Positions 15,869 to 25,083 of a DNA stretch of 64,000 bases are shown here, one piece after another. The DNA is taken from contig CAYNHT010000003.1 of the NCBI GenBank assembly GCA_964397485.1, forward strand, positions 145,431 to 209,430, given 5' to 3'. This DNA is from CAYNHT01 sp964397485. Its GTDB lineage: Bacteria > Bacillota_I > Bacilli_A > RF39 > UBA660. Numbering within the stretch: position 1 is the first letter of the stretch; the number at the start of each line of letters is the position of its first letter. The position numbers and the translations under genes were made by a program. The notes under the pieces were generated by a model that had not been told where the DNA came from, did not search any database, and was given only the letters and a program-made list of their open reading frames with translations.

Positions 15869-17989
15869 ATGAATAACAATCAAAATCCGTATCAAGAAAA
15901 TTTAGAGAATGCATTACAAAAATATGGCCGTGATATCGTTAAAAGTGTAAAAGATGGTAAAATTGATCCAGTAATTGGTCGTGATGATGAAATTCGTAGT
16001 ATTACTCGAATTTTATCTAGAAAAACTAAAAATAATCCAGTTTTAATAGGTGAACCGGGTGTCGGAAAAACCGCTATAGTAGAGGGACTTGCTGGAAGAA
16101 TTGTAAAAGGTGATGTACCTAATAGTTTGAAAGATAAGACAATATGGGAACTAGATATGGGGGCGCTAATAGCAGGTGCTAAATATCGTGGAGAATTTGA
16201 AGAACGATTGAAAGCTGTTTTAAAAGAAATAAAAGATTCTAATGGTGAGATTATCATGTTTATTGATGAGATACATATGATTGTTGGGGCCGGAGCTTTA
16301 GAGGGCGCTATGGACGCTGGAAATATGTTAAAACCAATGTTAGCCCGTGGTGAAATACATTGTATTGGTGCTACAACTTTAAATGAATACCGAAAATATA
16401 TCGAGAAAGATGGAGCGCTTGAAAGAAGATTTCAAAAAGTACAGGTTAAACAACCATCTGTAATTGATACAATAACAATTTTAAGAGGTCTTAAGGAAAG
16501 ATTTGAAGTTTATCATGGAGTAAACATTAAAGATAAGGCCCTTGTTACAGCTGCAACTTTATCTAATCGTTACATAACAGACCGATTTTTGCCAGATAAA
16601 GCAATAGATTTGGTTGATGAGGCATGTGCAACAATTAAGGTTCAAATGGATTCCGTTCCTATGGAATTAGATAGCTTAACTAGAGAGATAATGCAACTTG
16701 AAATAGAAAAAGAAGCATTAAAAAAAGATAACGATGAATTATCTAAAAAACGTGTGTTAGAATTAAAGGATAAAATAATAAATTTAAAGAAGGATGAATC
16801 AAAATTACGTACTGATTGGGAAGAAGAAAAAAACATTAATGACAAAATCAATAAGAAAAAAGAGGAAATAGAGTCATTAAAATTTAAACTCGAACAAGCC
16901 GAAAATCGATATGATTTAGAAACAGCTGCAAAATTAAGACATGGTGAAATACCGAAGTTGGAAAAAGAACTAGAATTATTAAGAAAAGAAGATAAGTCTA
17001 AAATATTAAGCGATACTGTTGATGAAGAAGATATTGCAGCTGTAATATCTAAATGGACACATATACCAGTAAACAAATTAGTAGGCGGTGAAAAAGAAAA
17101 ATTACTCAATCTAGAAAAGAATATGAAAAATAGGATAAAAGGACAAGATGAGGCTGTTAAACTCGTTAGTGAAGCCATTATAAGAGCAAGAGCTGGTATA
17201 AAAGATCCAAATAGACCAATAGGTTCATTTATCTTTTTAGGACCAACGGGTGTAGGTAAAACAGAGGTAGCTAAAACCTTAGCATATGAGCTTTTTGATG
17301 ATGAAAAACATATGATTAGAATTGATATGAGTGAATATATGGAAAGCTTTTCTGTTTCACGTTTAATAGGATCTCCTCCTGGTTATGTAGGATATGATGA
17401 AGGTGGTCAATTAACAGAAGCGGTTAGAAGAAATCCTTATAGTATTGTACTTTTTGATGAAATAGAAAAAGCCCATAAAGATGTATTTAATATTTTGTTA
17501 CAAATATTAGATGACGGTAGAATCACCGACTCTCAAGGACGTACAATTGATTTTAAAAATACTATTATTATTATGACGTCTAATTTAGGTAGTGAGTATA
17601 TATTAGAAAATTTAGACAATAGTAATCAATTGGTAATGAATGAATTAAAACGAACATTCAGGCCAGAATTTATTAACCGAATAGATGAAATAATAATATT
17701 TAAATCACTATCTAAAGATATCATTTATAATATTTTAGATAAAATAATTAAAGAAATAGAATTTAGATTAAGTGATAAAAAAATCAATATAGATTTAACT
17801 GAAAGTGCAAAAAAATATATTATTGAATCATCATATGATGAAAAATATGGTGCAAGACCGATAAGAAGGTTTGTTAGTCGTAATGTAGAAACTTTATTAG
17901 CTAATGCTATTATAAGTGATGAAATAAAACATAATTCAAAAGTCATTATTGATTATGAAGATGAGCAATTAGTTTTAAAAAATATATAA
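15869..17989 (+). CDS. clpB: ClpB-type disaggregase lacking the N-terminal domain
   Basis: A ring-forming AAA+ chaperone that extracts proteins from aggregates together with DnaK. It has two ATPase modules: Walker A GEPGVGKTA (about 62) with Walker B IIMFIDEIH, and GPTGVGKTE (about 455) with VLFDEIEKAH. Between them a ClpB-type coiled middle domain starts MELDSLTREIMQLEIEKEAL (about 270-390). No ClpP-contact loop of the IGF type is seen. At 706 residues it lacks the usual 140-150-residue N domain and begins directly before D1, like the short ClpB form made elsewhere by internal initiation. ATG 15869 is chosen over ATG 15863 because AAAGGAGG (15855-15861) then spaces at 7 nt. Regulation is by HrcA/CIRCE. 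Confidence 0.92.
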   Translation: MNNNQNPYQENLENALQKYGRDIVKSVKDGKIDPVIGRDDEIRSITRILSRKTKNNPVLIGEPGVGKTAIVEGLAGRIVKGDVPNSLKDKTIWELDMGALIAGAKYRGEFEERLKAVLKEIKDSNGEIIMFIDEIHMIVGAGALEGAMDAGNMLKPMLARGEIHCIGATTLNEYRKYIEKDGALERRFQKVQVKQPSVIDTITILRGLKERFEVYHGVNIKDKALVTAATLSNRYITDRFLPDKAIDLVDEACATIKVQMDSVPMELDSLTREIMQLEIEKEALKKDNDELSKKRVLELKDKIINLKKDESKLRTDWEEEKNINDKINKKKEEIESLKFKLEQAENRYDLETAAKLRHGEIPKLEKELELLRKEDKSKILSDTVDEEDIAAVISKWTHIPVNKLVGGEKEKLLNLEKNMKNRIKGQDEAVKLVSEAIIRARAGIKDPNRPIGSFIFLGPTGVGKTEVAKTLAYELFDDEKHMIRIDMSEYMESFSVSRLIGSPPGYVGYDEGGQLTEAVRRNPYSIVLFDEIEKAHKDVFNILLQILDDGRITDSQGRTIDFKNTIIIMTSNLGSEYILENLDNSNQLVMNELKRTFRPEFINRIDEIIIFKSLSKDIIYNILDKIIKEIEFRLSDKKINIDLTESAKKYIIESSYDEKYGARPIRRFVSRNVETLLANAIISDEIKHNSKVIIDYEDEQLVLKNI

Positions 17990-17992
17990 AAG

Positions 17993-18020
17993 AAACCAAA
18001 ATAAAATTTGGTTTTTTTTT
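17993..18020 (+). terminator. Terminator after clpB
   Basis: AAACCAAA / TTTGGTTT stem with a 6-nt loop and a long T-run. Confidence 0.8.
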
Positions 18021-18021
18021 A

Positions 18022-18050
18022 TTGGTTACATCAGATAAATGTGCTATAAT
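18022..18050 (+). promoter_or_regulatory. Promoter of pilin-headed genes 2 and 3
   Basis: TTGGTT (18022-18027), 17-bp spacer with TG before the -10, TATAAT (18045-18050). Confidence 0.65.
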
Positions 18051-18078
18051 TTAATTATAAAATACTAGGAGTGAAAAA

Positions 18079-19611
18079 ATGAAGAAAAAAGGTTTTACAT
18101 TAATTGAATTACTTGCAGTAATAGTGATTCTTGCCCTAATCGCCCTAATTGCTGTCCCTTTAATTCTAAATTCGATCGAAAGAACAAAATGGGGGGCATA
18201 TAAATCTAATCTTGATATGGTAGTTAAGGCTACAGAGTTATATTTAATAAGTAATACAGATTATTTGTCAGATGAAATAGGGGAAACAAAAGAGTTATCT
18301 ATAAAAGAATTACAAAATACAAATTTTTTAAAGGAAATAAAGAATCCTTATGGCCGTGGAATGTGTTCCGGTTATGTATCAATAACAAGATTAAATAAAT
18401 CAGAATATGATTTTACACCACATTTAAATTGTGAGAATAATGTTAGTAATTCAAATGAAGATGGTTTAATTGCATATTATAAGTTTGATGATTTTCAAGA
18501 ACCAACGGAAAACTTATACAACAAACATGATTTATTAAGTGGAGGAGAAATACCTTATACTATTACCTATTACACGGGAAGTAGTAGTACTTCGGGACAC
18601 ACAGATCCGTTTGGCGGAAAGCATGCAATAAAATTTACTGGAGGGACAAATCCTGTTCTTCGTTATGGGAGAATCGATGGAACAAATACTGATATTGTTG
18701 CTGGTGAAATTTATACTTTCAGTGTATATGCAAAACTAGCTGAAGATAGTGAGGCTCCAAGTAATTTTTATTTGGATGTGGTAGATAGAAATTCAATTGA
18801 TTTAGCACCACAATTAACTAATACATGGCAAAGATTTGAAGTGACGGTTTTGCATGACAATAATCCAAGCTACGGTTTTGCAGATATTACTATTAATAAT
18901 GGTGCCTCAATAATGTTATCTAATCCACAAATTGAAAGAAAACCATATAGCACTCCTTATGTTCAACAATCAAGACTTGGTAATGTGAAAGATCATTCTA
19001 TGAATAACAATGTAATTCCGTTATCAAATTCAACCACTCCTACATGGACTACAAATAGTAAAGTAGGTAAAGGTGCCTATATATTTAATGGAGTTAATAC
19101 ATACATGGATTTAGGAGAAAACGCTGAATTTGATTTAACTAATTCAGGTACAATAAGTCTATGGGCTAAGACGTCACTAGATTATCCTAGTGAGGATGCA
19201 ACTACTAGATACAAAGGGTTAATATCAAAAACAATTAGTGGTGGTGAAAATGGTCTTAGTTATTGGTTAGATTGGCGTGGAACAAATACAACTAGATTTT
19301 TAAGGTTTGGAATAGGAGACGGAACAAAAAATGAACAAATAAATATAAGTAATTACGATTTTAATGACGAATGGAGACACTTAGTAATAACATGGGATGG
19401 TAGTAAAATGAAAATTTACTCAAATGGCGATAAAATCGGTGAACGAAATCAAACGGTTGACCCTCAAGTTATTAGTAAAAGTTTTGAAATTGGTAGAGCC
19501 TTTAATTATGGTAATGTTCACGTATGGGATGGTTCAATTGATAATGTAAGAGTTTATAATAGGACACTGTCAGAGACAGAAGTTAAAAGCATATTTTTTT
19601 CAGAAAAATAA
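18079..19611 (+). CDS. Pilin-headed adhesin 2 (prepilin signal, CBM-like, LamG lectin)
   Basis: Class III signal KKKGFTLIELLAVIVILA with Glu5, then a pilin module of about 125 residues. That module is closed by a Cys pair in the second family pattern (CSGYV ... HLNC). DGLIAYYKFDDF marks the start of the passenger. Residues about 150-300 look like a CBM jelly-roll (SVYAKLAEDSE, WQRFEVTVL). About 315-505 form a LamG/concanavalin-like domain (GKGAYIFNG, ISLWAKTS, WRHLVITWDG, GSIDNVRVYNRTLSE). Likely substrate: host or dietary glycans. The next gene is a paralog 28 nt downstream without its own promoter, so the two form an operon. Confidence 0.85.
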   Translation: MKKKGFTLIELLAVIVILALIALIAVPLILNSIERTKWGAYKSNLDMVVKATELYLISNTDYLSDEIGETKELSIKELQNTNFLKEIKNPYGRGMCSGYVSITRLNKSEYDFTPHLNCENNVSNSNEDGLIAYYKFDDFQEPTENLYNKHDLLSGGEIPYTITYYTGSSSTSGHTDPFGGKHAIKFTGGTNPVLRYGRIDGTNTDIVAGEIYTFSVYAKLAEDSEAPSNFYLDVVDRNSIDLAPQLTNTWQRFEVTVLHDNNPSYGFADITINNGASIMLSNPQIERKPYSTPYVQQSRLGNVKDHSMNNNVIPLSNSTTPTWTTNSKVGKGAYIFNGVNTYMDLGENAEFDLTNSGTISLWAKTSLDYPSEDATTRYKGLISKTISGGENGLSYWLDWRGTNTTRFLRFGIGDGTKNEQINISNYDFNDEWRHLVITWDGSKMKIYSNGDKIGERNQTVDPQVISKSFEIGRAFNYGNVHVWDGSIDNVRVYNRTLSETEVKSIFFSEK

Positions 19612-19639
19612 AAAATTATGTAGTGGAGGAATTTAATCT

Positions 19640-21130
19640 ATGAAAAATAATAAAGGATTTACTTTAATTGAGTTATTATCTATTTTAATTATCTTGGCTG
19701 TAGTAGCACTAATAACGATTCCAATAATTATTGATTCTGTAAAAGAAGCAAGATGGGGTGCTTATAGAAATAATCTTAGTTCAGTCGTCAAAGCTACAGA
19801 ATTATACTTAATAAACAATACTGAGTATTTGCCAAGTCAGATTGGAGATACTATTGAAATTTCAATTAATGATTTACAAAATAATGATTTATTAAAAAAG
19901 ATAACGACACCATTAACTCCTAACAATGAATGTACAGGATATGTTTTAGTGAGTATGATTGGTTTAAATGAATATGATTATAGACCATATTTAAATTGTG
20001 AAAATGGAATAACAAATTCAATTGATGATAAATTAGTCGCGCTATATAAATTTGACGATTTTCAAGAATCAACGGAAAATGGTATTATTTCACCAAATTT
20101 TTCTGGTAATATAGGTGGATATAATGGAATTGCATATGAAAGGATTGAAGATAGTCAATCTTTGACAGGATATGCTTTAAAAATAGAGCATTATGGAGTT
20201 GAAAATCATGCTGCAAGAGTTCGCTTTAATGTTAAAGAAGGTTATGATTCAGGCGTAAAAGTATTATCAGTGTATGCAAAGGCAGAAGGGGATTTCATTG
20301 GGAGAAATTTGCAAACTTACACAGGTGAAAATTGGTATACCTTTGAAGGAGGTAGCCTTACAAATTATTATAAAAGATTTTGGCTTGTAGCTCCTGTGGG
20401 TACGGAAAGTGGAGGTCCACTTACTGTTTCAACAAGAACTGTGAATAATGGAGTTTACTATGTTCACAGCCCACAAATTGAAAAAAAGACAATCGCCACA
20501 CCATTTGTTGAATCAACTAGACAAGGTATTGTAAAAGATTATTCATTGAATAATAATAATTCAGTAATGGGACTAGAGAACTCACCTAAATGGGTTAATG
20601 AAGGAAAACTGGGAACTGGTGCATATCAATTTAACGGTACTACTTATATTGAGACACCGTTAACAGTTAATCAAAAAGAAAATTACTCAATATCGCTATG
20701 GTTATATGTTGATGAAAGTTTTCCCAATAATAAATATAATCGTTTCATTGGGACACAGGACTGGGGACCTGGTCGGTTCGGAATCATGACAGTTAATGGT
20801 ACTTTATCACTAAATACATATTTTGGTAGCGGTTATGATTATTGGATGCACAGTACCGTAGTCGTACCTAGAAACAAGTGGGTTCATGTTGCTGCTACTT
20901 TTGATCGTCAAGGTGAACAGAAATTATACTATAATGGTAAATTAGTGGTAAGTAAAGACATGTCACCTGCTCAGAATATAAATTGGTCTGGAGATAATAT
21001 TCGTATTGCATGTGGAACTTCTGGTAGTTATTACTATGAACCTCACTATGGAAAGATTGATAATGTTGCCATATACAATAGAGTTTTAACAAATCAAGAA
21101 ATAGAACAAATATATAATTCTGAAAAATAA
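19640..21130 (+). CDS. Pilin-headed adhesin 3 (tandem paralog with LamG head)
   Basis: A 496-residue paralog of the preceding protein with the same layout. The prepilin signal is NKGFTLIELLSILIILAVVA. The pilin module has CTGYV ... PYLNC, then a KFDDFQES junction, a CBM-like region (SVYAKAEGDF) and a LamG domain ending KIDNVAIYNRVLTNQEIEQI. The heads have diverged far more than the pilin modules, so the pair probably recognises different ligands. The ribosome binding site is GTGGAGGAA. A TATAAT-type promoter is missing in the 28-nt gap. Confidence 0.85.
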   Translation: MKNNKGFTLIELLSILIILAVVALITIPIIIDSVKEARWGAYRNNLSSVVKATELYLINNTEYLPSQIGDTIEISINDLQNNDLLKKITTPLTPNNECTGYVLVSMIGLNEYDYRPYLNCENGITNSIDDKLVALYKFDDFQESTENGIISPNFSGNIGGYNGIAYERIEDSQSLTGYALKIEHYGVENHAARVRFNVKEGYDSGVKVLSVYAKAEGDFIGRNLQTYTGENWYTFEGGSLTNYYKRFWLVAPVGTESGGPLTVSTRTVNNGVYYVHSPQIEKKTIATPFVESTRQGIVKDYSLNNNNSVMGLENSPKWVNEGKLGTGAYQFNGTTYIETPLTVNQKENYSISLWLYVDESFPNNKYNRFIGTQDWGPGRFGIMTVNGTLSLNTYFGSGYDYWMHSTVVVPRNKWVHVAATFDRQGEQKLYYNGKLVVSKDMSPAQNINWSGDNIRIACGTSGSYYYEPHYGKIDNVAIYNRVLTNQEIEQIYNSEK

Positions 21131-21146
21131 TATAAAACATTTAATT

Positions 21147-21185
21147 ACAATAGAATAAGAGATACTTATTTTATTGTTTTTTTTT
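21147..21185 (+). terminator. Terminator after the LamG adhesin pair
   Basis: 13-bp stem with one G-U pair (21147-21159 with 21164-21176) and a long T-run. Confidence 0.8.
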
Positions 21186-21227
21186 AAGAATTATAGTAAA
21201 ATGATATTAAACTAGAAGAGGTGAACT

Positions 21228-22610
21228 ATGATTAATATTAAAGTAGATTCAAGAAAAGTTGTTCCTGGTGACACTTTCATTGCATTAAGAGGTGTTAGTA
21301 GTGATGGACACGATTATATAGATAAAGCAATTAAAAATGGAGCAATAAAGATTGTTGCAGAAGAAGGTAACTATAGTGTGGATACGATTATAGTTTCTAA
21401 CACCCGAGAATATCTAATAAACTATCTAAAGGATAATTATAATAAATTTATAGATAAGATGACTATTATTGGTATAACAGGGACTAATGGGAAGACAACA
21501 AGTGCATTTTTAACTTCTAATGCTTTAAATATGTTAGGTAAAAAAAGTGCGTACATAGGCACCTTGGGTTTTTATATAACAGAAAAAATATATGGTTTAG
21601 ATAATACAACTCCAGACATATTAGAATTATATAATATGTTTATGGAAGCTTATGAGCAAAATTGTAAATGTGTTGTTTTAGAAGTAAGTAGTCAAGGCCT
21701 AGGTTATAATAGAGTAGAAGGCTTTTTGTTTGATTATGCAGTATTTACTAATTTAACCCAAGATCACTTAGATTACCATAAAACTATGGAAAACTATGCT
21801 TTAGCAAAACAAAAATTATTTAAAAAATTAAAGACTAATGGTAAAGCAATTATTAACTATGATGATGAATACAAAAATTATTATATTTTAAATGAGAATA
21901 ACAATATAACATATGGTTTTGAAGGAGGCGATTATCAGGTTCAAGATTTTAATATGACTAATCTAGGAACCACTTTTCAGTATAATCACAACAACAAAAT
22001 CCATCATGTAGTAACTCCTTTAATAGGAAGATATAATGTCTATAATTTACTAGTAACAATCATTATATTAAAAGAATTGCAATTTAAAGATAATTTAATC
22101 AATGATTTATTGCCAAAATTAAAAGCTCCAGCTGGGAGAATGGATACAATAAAATATGGTACTAATAGTATAATAATTGACTACGCACATACACCAGATG
22201 CTATAATTAAAATAGTAAACACAATGGCCGATGTTACTATAGGTAATATATATGTTGTATTTGGATGTACTGGTGATAGGGATCGTACAAAAAGACCGTT
22301 AATGACTGAAATTGTAACATCTAAGGCAAAATTAGCAATTTTGACTAATGATGATCCACATAATGAAGATCCATATCAGATAATTGATGATATGACAAAA
22401 AATTTAATAGCTAAAAATTATGAAGTTATTTTGGACAGAAGACAAGCTATAATAAGAGGAATAAAATTATTAGAAGAAAACGATGTGTTACTAATTTTAG
22501 GAAAAGGCCATGAAGAAGTTATGATTGTAAAGGATCAAAAGATACCTTTTAACGATCGTAAAGAAGCAACTGATTATATTAAGCAAATAAATAGTGTATT
22601 GAAAAATTAG
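21228..22610 (+). CDS. murE: MurE-type UDP-MurNAc-tripeptide synthetase, copy 1 (DDPH specificity motif)
   Basis: Adds the third amino acid of the peptidoglycan stem peptide in the cytosol. It has the P-loop GITGTNGKTTSAFL (about 81), TTPDILELY, and the Mur signature EVSSQGLGYNRVEG, where most MurE proteins have His in place of Gln. It also has IIDYAHTPDAI (about 317) and GKGHEE (about 432). The pocket that reads the incoming amino acid is DDPHNEDP (about 384) instead of the meso-DAP signature DNPR, so it may use another diamine such as lysine or ornithine. It is a tandem paralog of the next gene, with similar N-terminal sequence. Substrate preference is inference. Confidence 0.85.
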   Translation: MINIKVDSRKVVPGDTFIALRGVSSDGHDYIDKAIKNGAIKIVAEEGNYSVDTIIVSNTREYLINYLKDNYNKFIDKMTIIGITGTNGKTTSAFLTSNALNMLGKKSAYIGTLGFYITEKIYGLDNTTPDILELYNMFMEAYEQNCKCVVLEVSSQGLGYNRVEGFLFDYAVFTNLTQDHLDYHKTMENYALAKQKLFKKLKTNGKAIINYDDEYKNYYILNENNNITYGFEGGDYQVQDFNMTNLGTTFQYNHNNKIHHVVTPLIGRYNVYNLLVTIIILKELQFKDNLINDLLPKLKAPAGRMDTIKYGTNSIIIDYAHTPDAIIKIVNTMADVTIGNIYVVFGCTGDRDRTKRPLMTEIVTSKAKLAILTNDDPHNEDPYQIIDDMTKNLIAKNYEVILDRRQAIIRGIKLLEENDVLLILGKGHEEVMIVKDQKIPFNDRKEATDYIKQINSVLKN

Positions 22611-22614
22611 GCTT

Positions 22615-22665
22615 AACACCTTTTATACGTATTTTCATAAAATATGTGTGAGAGGTGTTTTTTTT
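22615..22665 (+). promoter_or_regulatory. Terminator-like hairpin sequestering the murE copy 2 ribosome binding site
   Basis: The outer stem AACACCT (22615-22621) pairs with AGGTGTT (22653-22659). A 5x5 internal loop separates it from a 9-bp inner stem (22627-22635 with 22639-22647). The 3' arm contains the AGAGGTG ribosome binding site of the next gene and runs into a T-tract ending at its ATG. It may act as an attenuator or translation switch between the two murE genes. Confidence 0.6.
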
Positions 22666-24024
22666 ATGAATATAAAAGTAGATTCAAGGAAAGTTAAAAG
22701 TGGCGATATTTTTGTAGCATTAAAAACTTTAAATAATGATGGACATAATTATATCGATGATGCAATTAAAAATGGAGCTAAACAAGTTGTTGTACAAAGA
22801 GGCCTATATAGTGTTGATACTTTAGTTGTTAATAATACTAAAGAATATTTAATTAATTATCTAAAAGATAATTTTTATTCAAAAATAAAGGATATAAAAT
22901 TAATAGGCATGACGGGAACCAATGGGAAGACTACAACTTGCTTTTTATTACATAAATGTTTGAATAAATTAGATAAAAAATGTGGGTATATTGGGACAAT
23001 AGGATTTTATATAGATGAAAAGGTTAGGGATTTGAACAATACAACTCCTGATATTTTAGAAGTATATGAAATGTTAATCGAGTGTCAAGAAAACGGTTGT
23101 GAGTACGTGGTTATGGAAGTGAGTAGTCATGCTCTTGATATGAATAGAGTAGAAGGTCTATTATATGATTATGCGATATTTAGTAATCTTACAAAAGATC
23201 ATCTAGACTATCATGTAGATATGAAAACTTATGCTCTAGCAAAACAAAAATTGTTTCAAAAATTAAAAGAAGATGGTAAAGCAATTGTTAATAGTGATGA
23301 TGACTATAAAAATTTTTATCTGTTAGAGAAAAACAAAAATATAACTTATGGATTTAAAGATAGTGATTATCAAATTATTGAGTATAATATTAATACAATG
23401 ATTAGTAAATTTAAGGTTAAAAGTATTGATAATATAGTTGAGTATCAGTCAAAACTAGTAGGGAAACATAATTTATATAATCTACTTGTAATTATAGTCG
23501 TTTTAGATCAAATCCAAGTAAGTGTTGATGAAGTTAAAAAATTAATCAATGAAGTAGATGCTCCAGCTGGAAGAATGGATACAATTAATTATGAAACTAA
23601 CCGTATAATAATTGATTATGCACATACACCAGATGCAGTTAAAAATGTAATTAGTGCAGTAAAGGAAATTGGTCCCAACAATATTTATACAATAGTAGGT
23701 TGTGGAGGAAATCGCGATAAAACAAAAAGACCAGAAATGGCTAGAATAGCAACTGAACTATCAGATAAAGTCATATTAACAAGCGATAATCCGAGGTTTG
23801 AAAACCCTACTGAAATAATAAATGATATGATACAGGGACTTGACAATTCTAATTATGAAATTGAGGAAAATCGTGTGGAAGCGATAAAAAAGGGTATACA
23901 AATGCTCGATAAAAATGATATACTATTGGTGCTCGGAAAAGGGCATGAAACTTATCAAATTATAGGAGATAAAAAAATAGATTTTGATGATAAACAAAAA
24001 GTTTTAGACATAATTAGGAGATGA
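22666..24024 (+). CDS. murE: MurE-type UDP-MurNAc-tripeptide synthetase, copy 2 (meso-DAP motif DNPR)
   Basis: A 452-residue Mur ligase with P-loop GMTGTNGKTTTCFL, EVSSHALDMNRVEG, IIDYAHTPDAV and GKGHETYQI. The amino-acid pocket reads SDNPRFENP, the classical meso-diaminopimelate signature (Asp-Asn-Pro-Arg), so this copy should make the DAP-tripeptide. ATG 22666 is chosen because GTG 22648 lies upstream of the AGAGGTG site. It is followed 4 nt later by mraY, so copy 2 is the one tied to the lipid I step. Spore cortex peptidoglycan always contains DAP, which suggests an explanation for keeping this copy beside a divergent one. Confidence 0.9.
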   Translation: MNIKVDSRKVKSGDIFVALKTLNNDGHNYIDDAIKNGAKQVVVQRGLYSVDTLVVNNTKEYLINYLKDNFYSKIKDIKLIGMTGTNGKTTTCFLLHKCLNKLDKKCGYIGTIGFYIDEKVRDLNNTTPDILEVYEMLIECQENGCEYVVMEVSSHALDMNRVEGLLYDYAIFSNLTKDHLDYHVDMKTYALAKQKLFQKLKEDGKAIVNSDDDYKNFYLLEKNKNITYGFKDSDYQIIEYNINTMISKFKVKSIDNIVEYQSKLVGKHNLYNLLVIIVVLDQIQVSVDEVKKLINEVDAPAGRMDTINYETNRIIIDYAHTPDAVKNVISAVKEIGPNNIYTIVGCGGNRDKTKRPEMARIATELSDKVILTSDNPRFENPTEIINDMIQGLDNSNYEIEENRVEAIKKGIQMLDKNDILLVLGKGHETYQIIGDKKIDFDDKQKVLDIIRR

Positions 24025-24028
24025 TGAT

Positions 24029-25021
24029 GTGTTAATTTTAACAAAAGCTGTACTAGCAATGATGATAGGATTTATACTATCGGTTATACTTGGATTAGTT
24101 TTAATCCCACTGCTAAAAAAATTAAAAGTTAAACAAAGAGTGAGTATTTTTTTAGAAGGAAAACATAAGAAAAAAGATGGAACTCCAACTATGGGAGGAT
24201 TAATATTTATTATTCCTACAATATTGACAATTATTATATTGTTATTGATGGGTAAAATAGATTTTTCGGAAAATTTATTTATAGTAATGTTTGTATTTGT
24301 CGCATATGCAGTTTTAGGATTTATTGATGATTATTTAATTATAAAAAGAAAGAATAATGAAGGATTAACTGAAATTCAAAAATTGTTTGGACAATTATTA
24401 ATTGCATTAGTATTTTTCTTTATTTTTATGAAAAGTGGTAATGATCCAGTTGTTAATATTCATATTTTAAATATTAAAATAAATATGGGATGGTTTTATG
24501 GAATATTCTTATTATTTGTTTTAGTAGCAAGTAGTAATGCAGTAAATATAACAGATGGATTAGATGGTCTAGCAGGTGGTTTATCTGCAATTGCTTTCTT
24601 AGCTTTTGGACTTATTAGCTGGAATGCAACATGGACACCTGGTAGTGAAGATATTGCCGTATTTTGTTTCGTATTAGTTGGTTCGTTATTTGGATTCTTA
24701 GTTTATAATACACACCCAGCTAAAGTCTTCATGGGAGATACTGGTTCTTTATGTTTAGGTGCGACATTGGCAAGTGTTGCTATACTAACTAATCATGAAA
24801 TAACTTTAATTATTGTAGCTGGAGTTTTCGTTGTTGAAACTTTAGTGTGTATAATTCAAATGATATCAATTAGATATGCAAAGAAAAAAGTATTTTTGAT
24901 GACACCACTTCACCACCATTTCGAAAAATTAGGATGGCAGGAAAGTGACATAGTAAAAATGTTTTGGGTCATTGGTTTGATATTAACAATGATGGCAATA
25001 GCGTTCGGTGTATGGATATAA
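24029..25021 (+). CDS. mraY: Phospho-N-acetylmuramoyl-pentapeptide-transferase
   Basis: A ten-TM membrane enzyme that moves phospho-MurNAc-pentapeptide to undecaprenyl phosphate, giving lipid I. It has GTPTMGG (about 50), the aspartate-rich FIDDYLIIKRKN (about 97), NAVNITDGLDGLAGG (about 170-184), MGDTGSL (about 233) and the HHHFEKLGW loop (about 290). At 330 residues it is normal. The GTG start at 24029 has AGGAG 8 nt upstream. An ATG two bases earlier is out of frame and stops at once. The next dcw genes (murD, ftsW) are absent. Confidence 0.95.
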   Translation: MLILTKAVLAMMIGFILSVILGLVLIPLLKKLKVKQRVSIFLEGKHKKKDGTPTMGGLIFIIPTILTIIILLLMGKIDFSENLFIVMFVFVAYAVLGFIDDYLIIKRKNNEGLTEIQKLFGQLLIALVFFFIFMKSGNDPVVNIHILNIKINMGWFYGIFLLFVLVASSNAVNITDGLDGLAGGLSAIAFLAFGLISWNATWTPGSEDIAVFCFVLVGSLFGFLVYNTHPAKVFMGDTGSLCLGATLASVAILTNHEITLIIVAGVFVVETLVCIIQMISIRYAKKKVFLMTPLHHHFEKLGWQESDIVKMFWVIGLILTMMAIAFGVWI

Positions 25022-25047
25022 AAAGGAACATGTGAAATGATGACTTA

Positions 25048-25083
25048 AAAGCAGGCACAAAATAAAACGTGCTTGCTTTTTTT
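25048..25083 (+). terminator. Terminator after mraY
   Basis: 11-bp stem with one G-U pair (25048-25058 with 25069-25079) and a T-run. Confidence 0.8.

Noticed and set aside
16642..17178. Minus-strand ORF of 178 codons inside clpB
   Set aside because: Ser/Phe/Ile-rich product is the antisense reading of the ClpB middle domain; no start signal.
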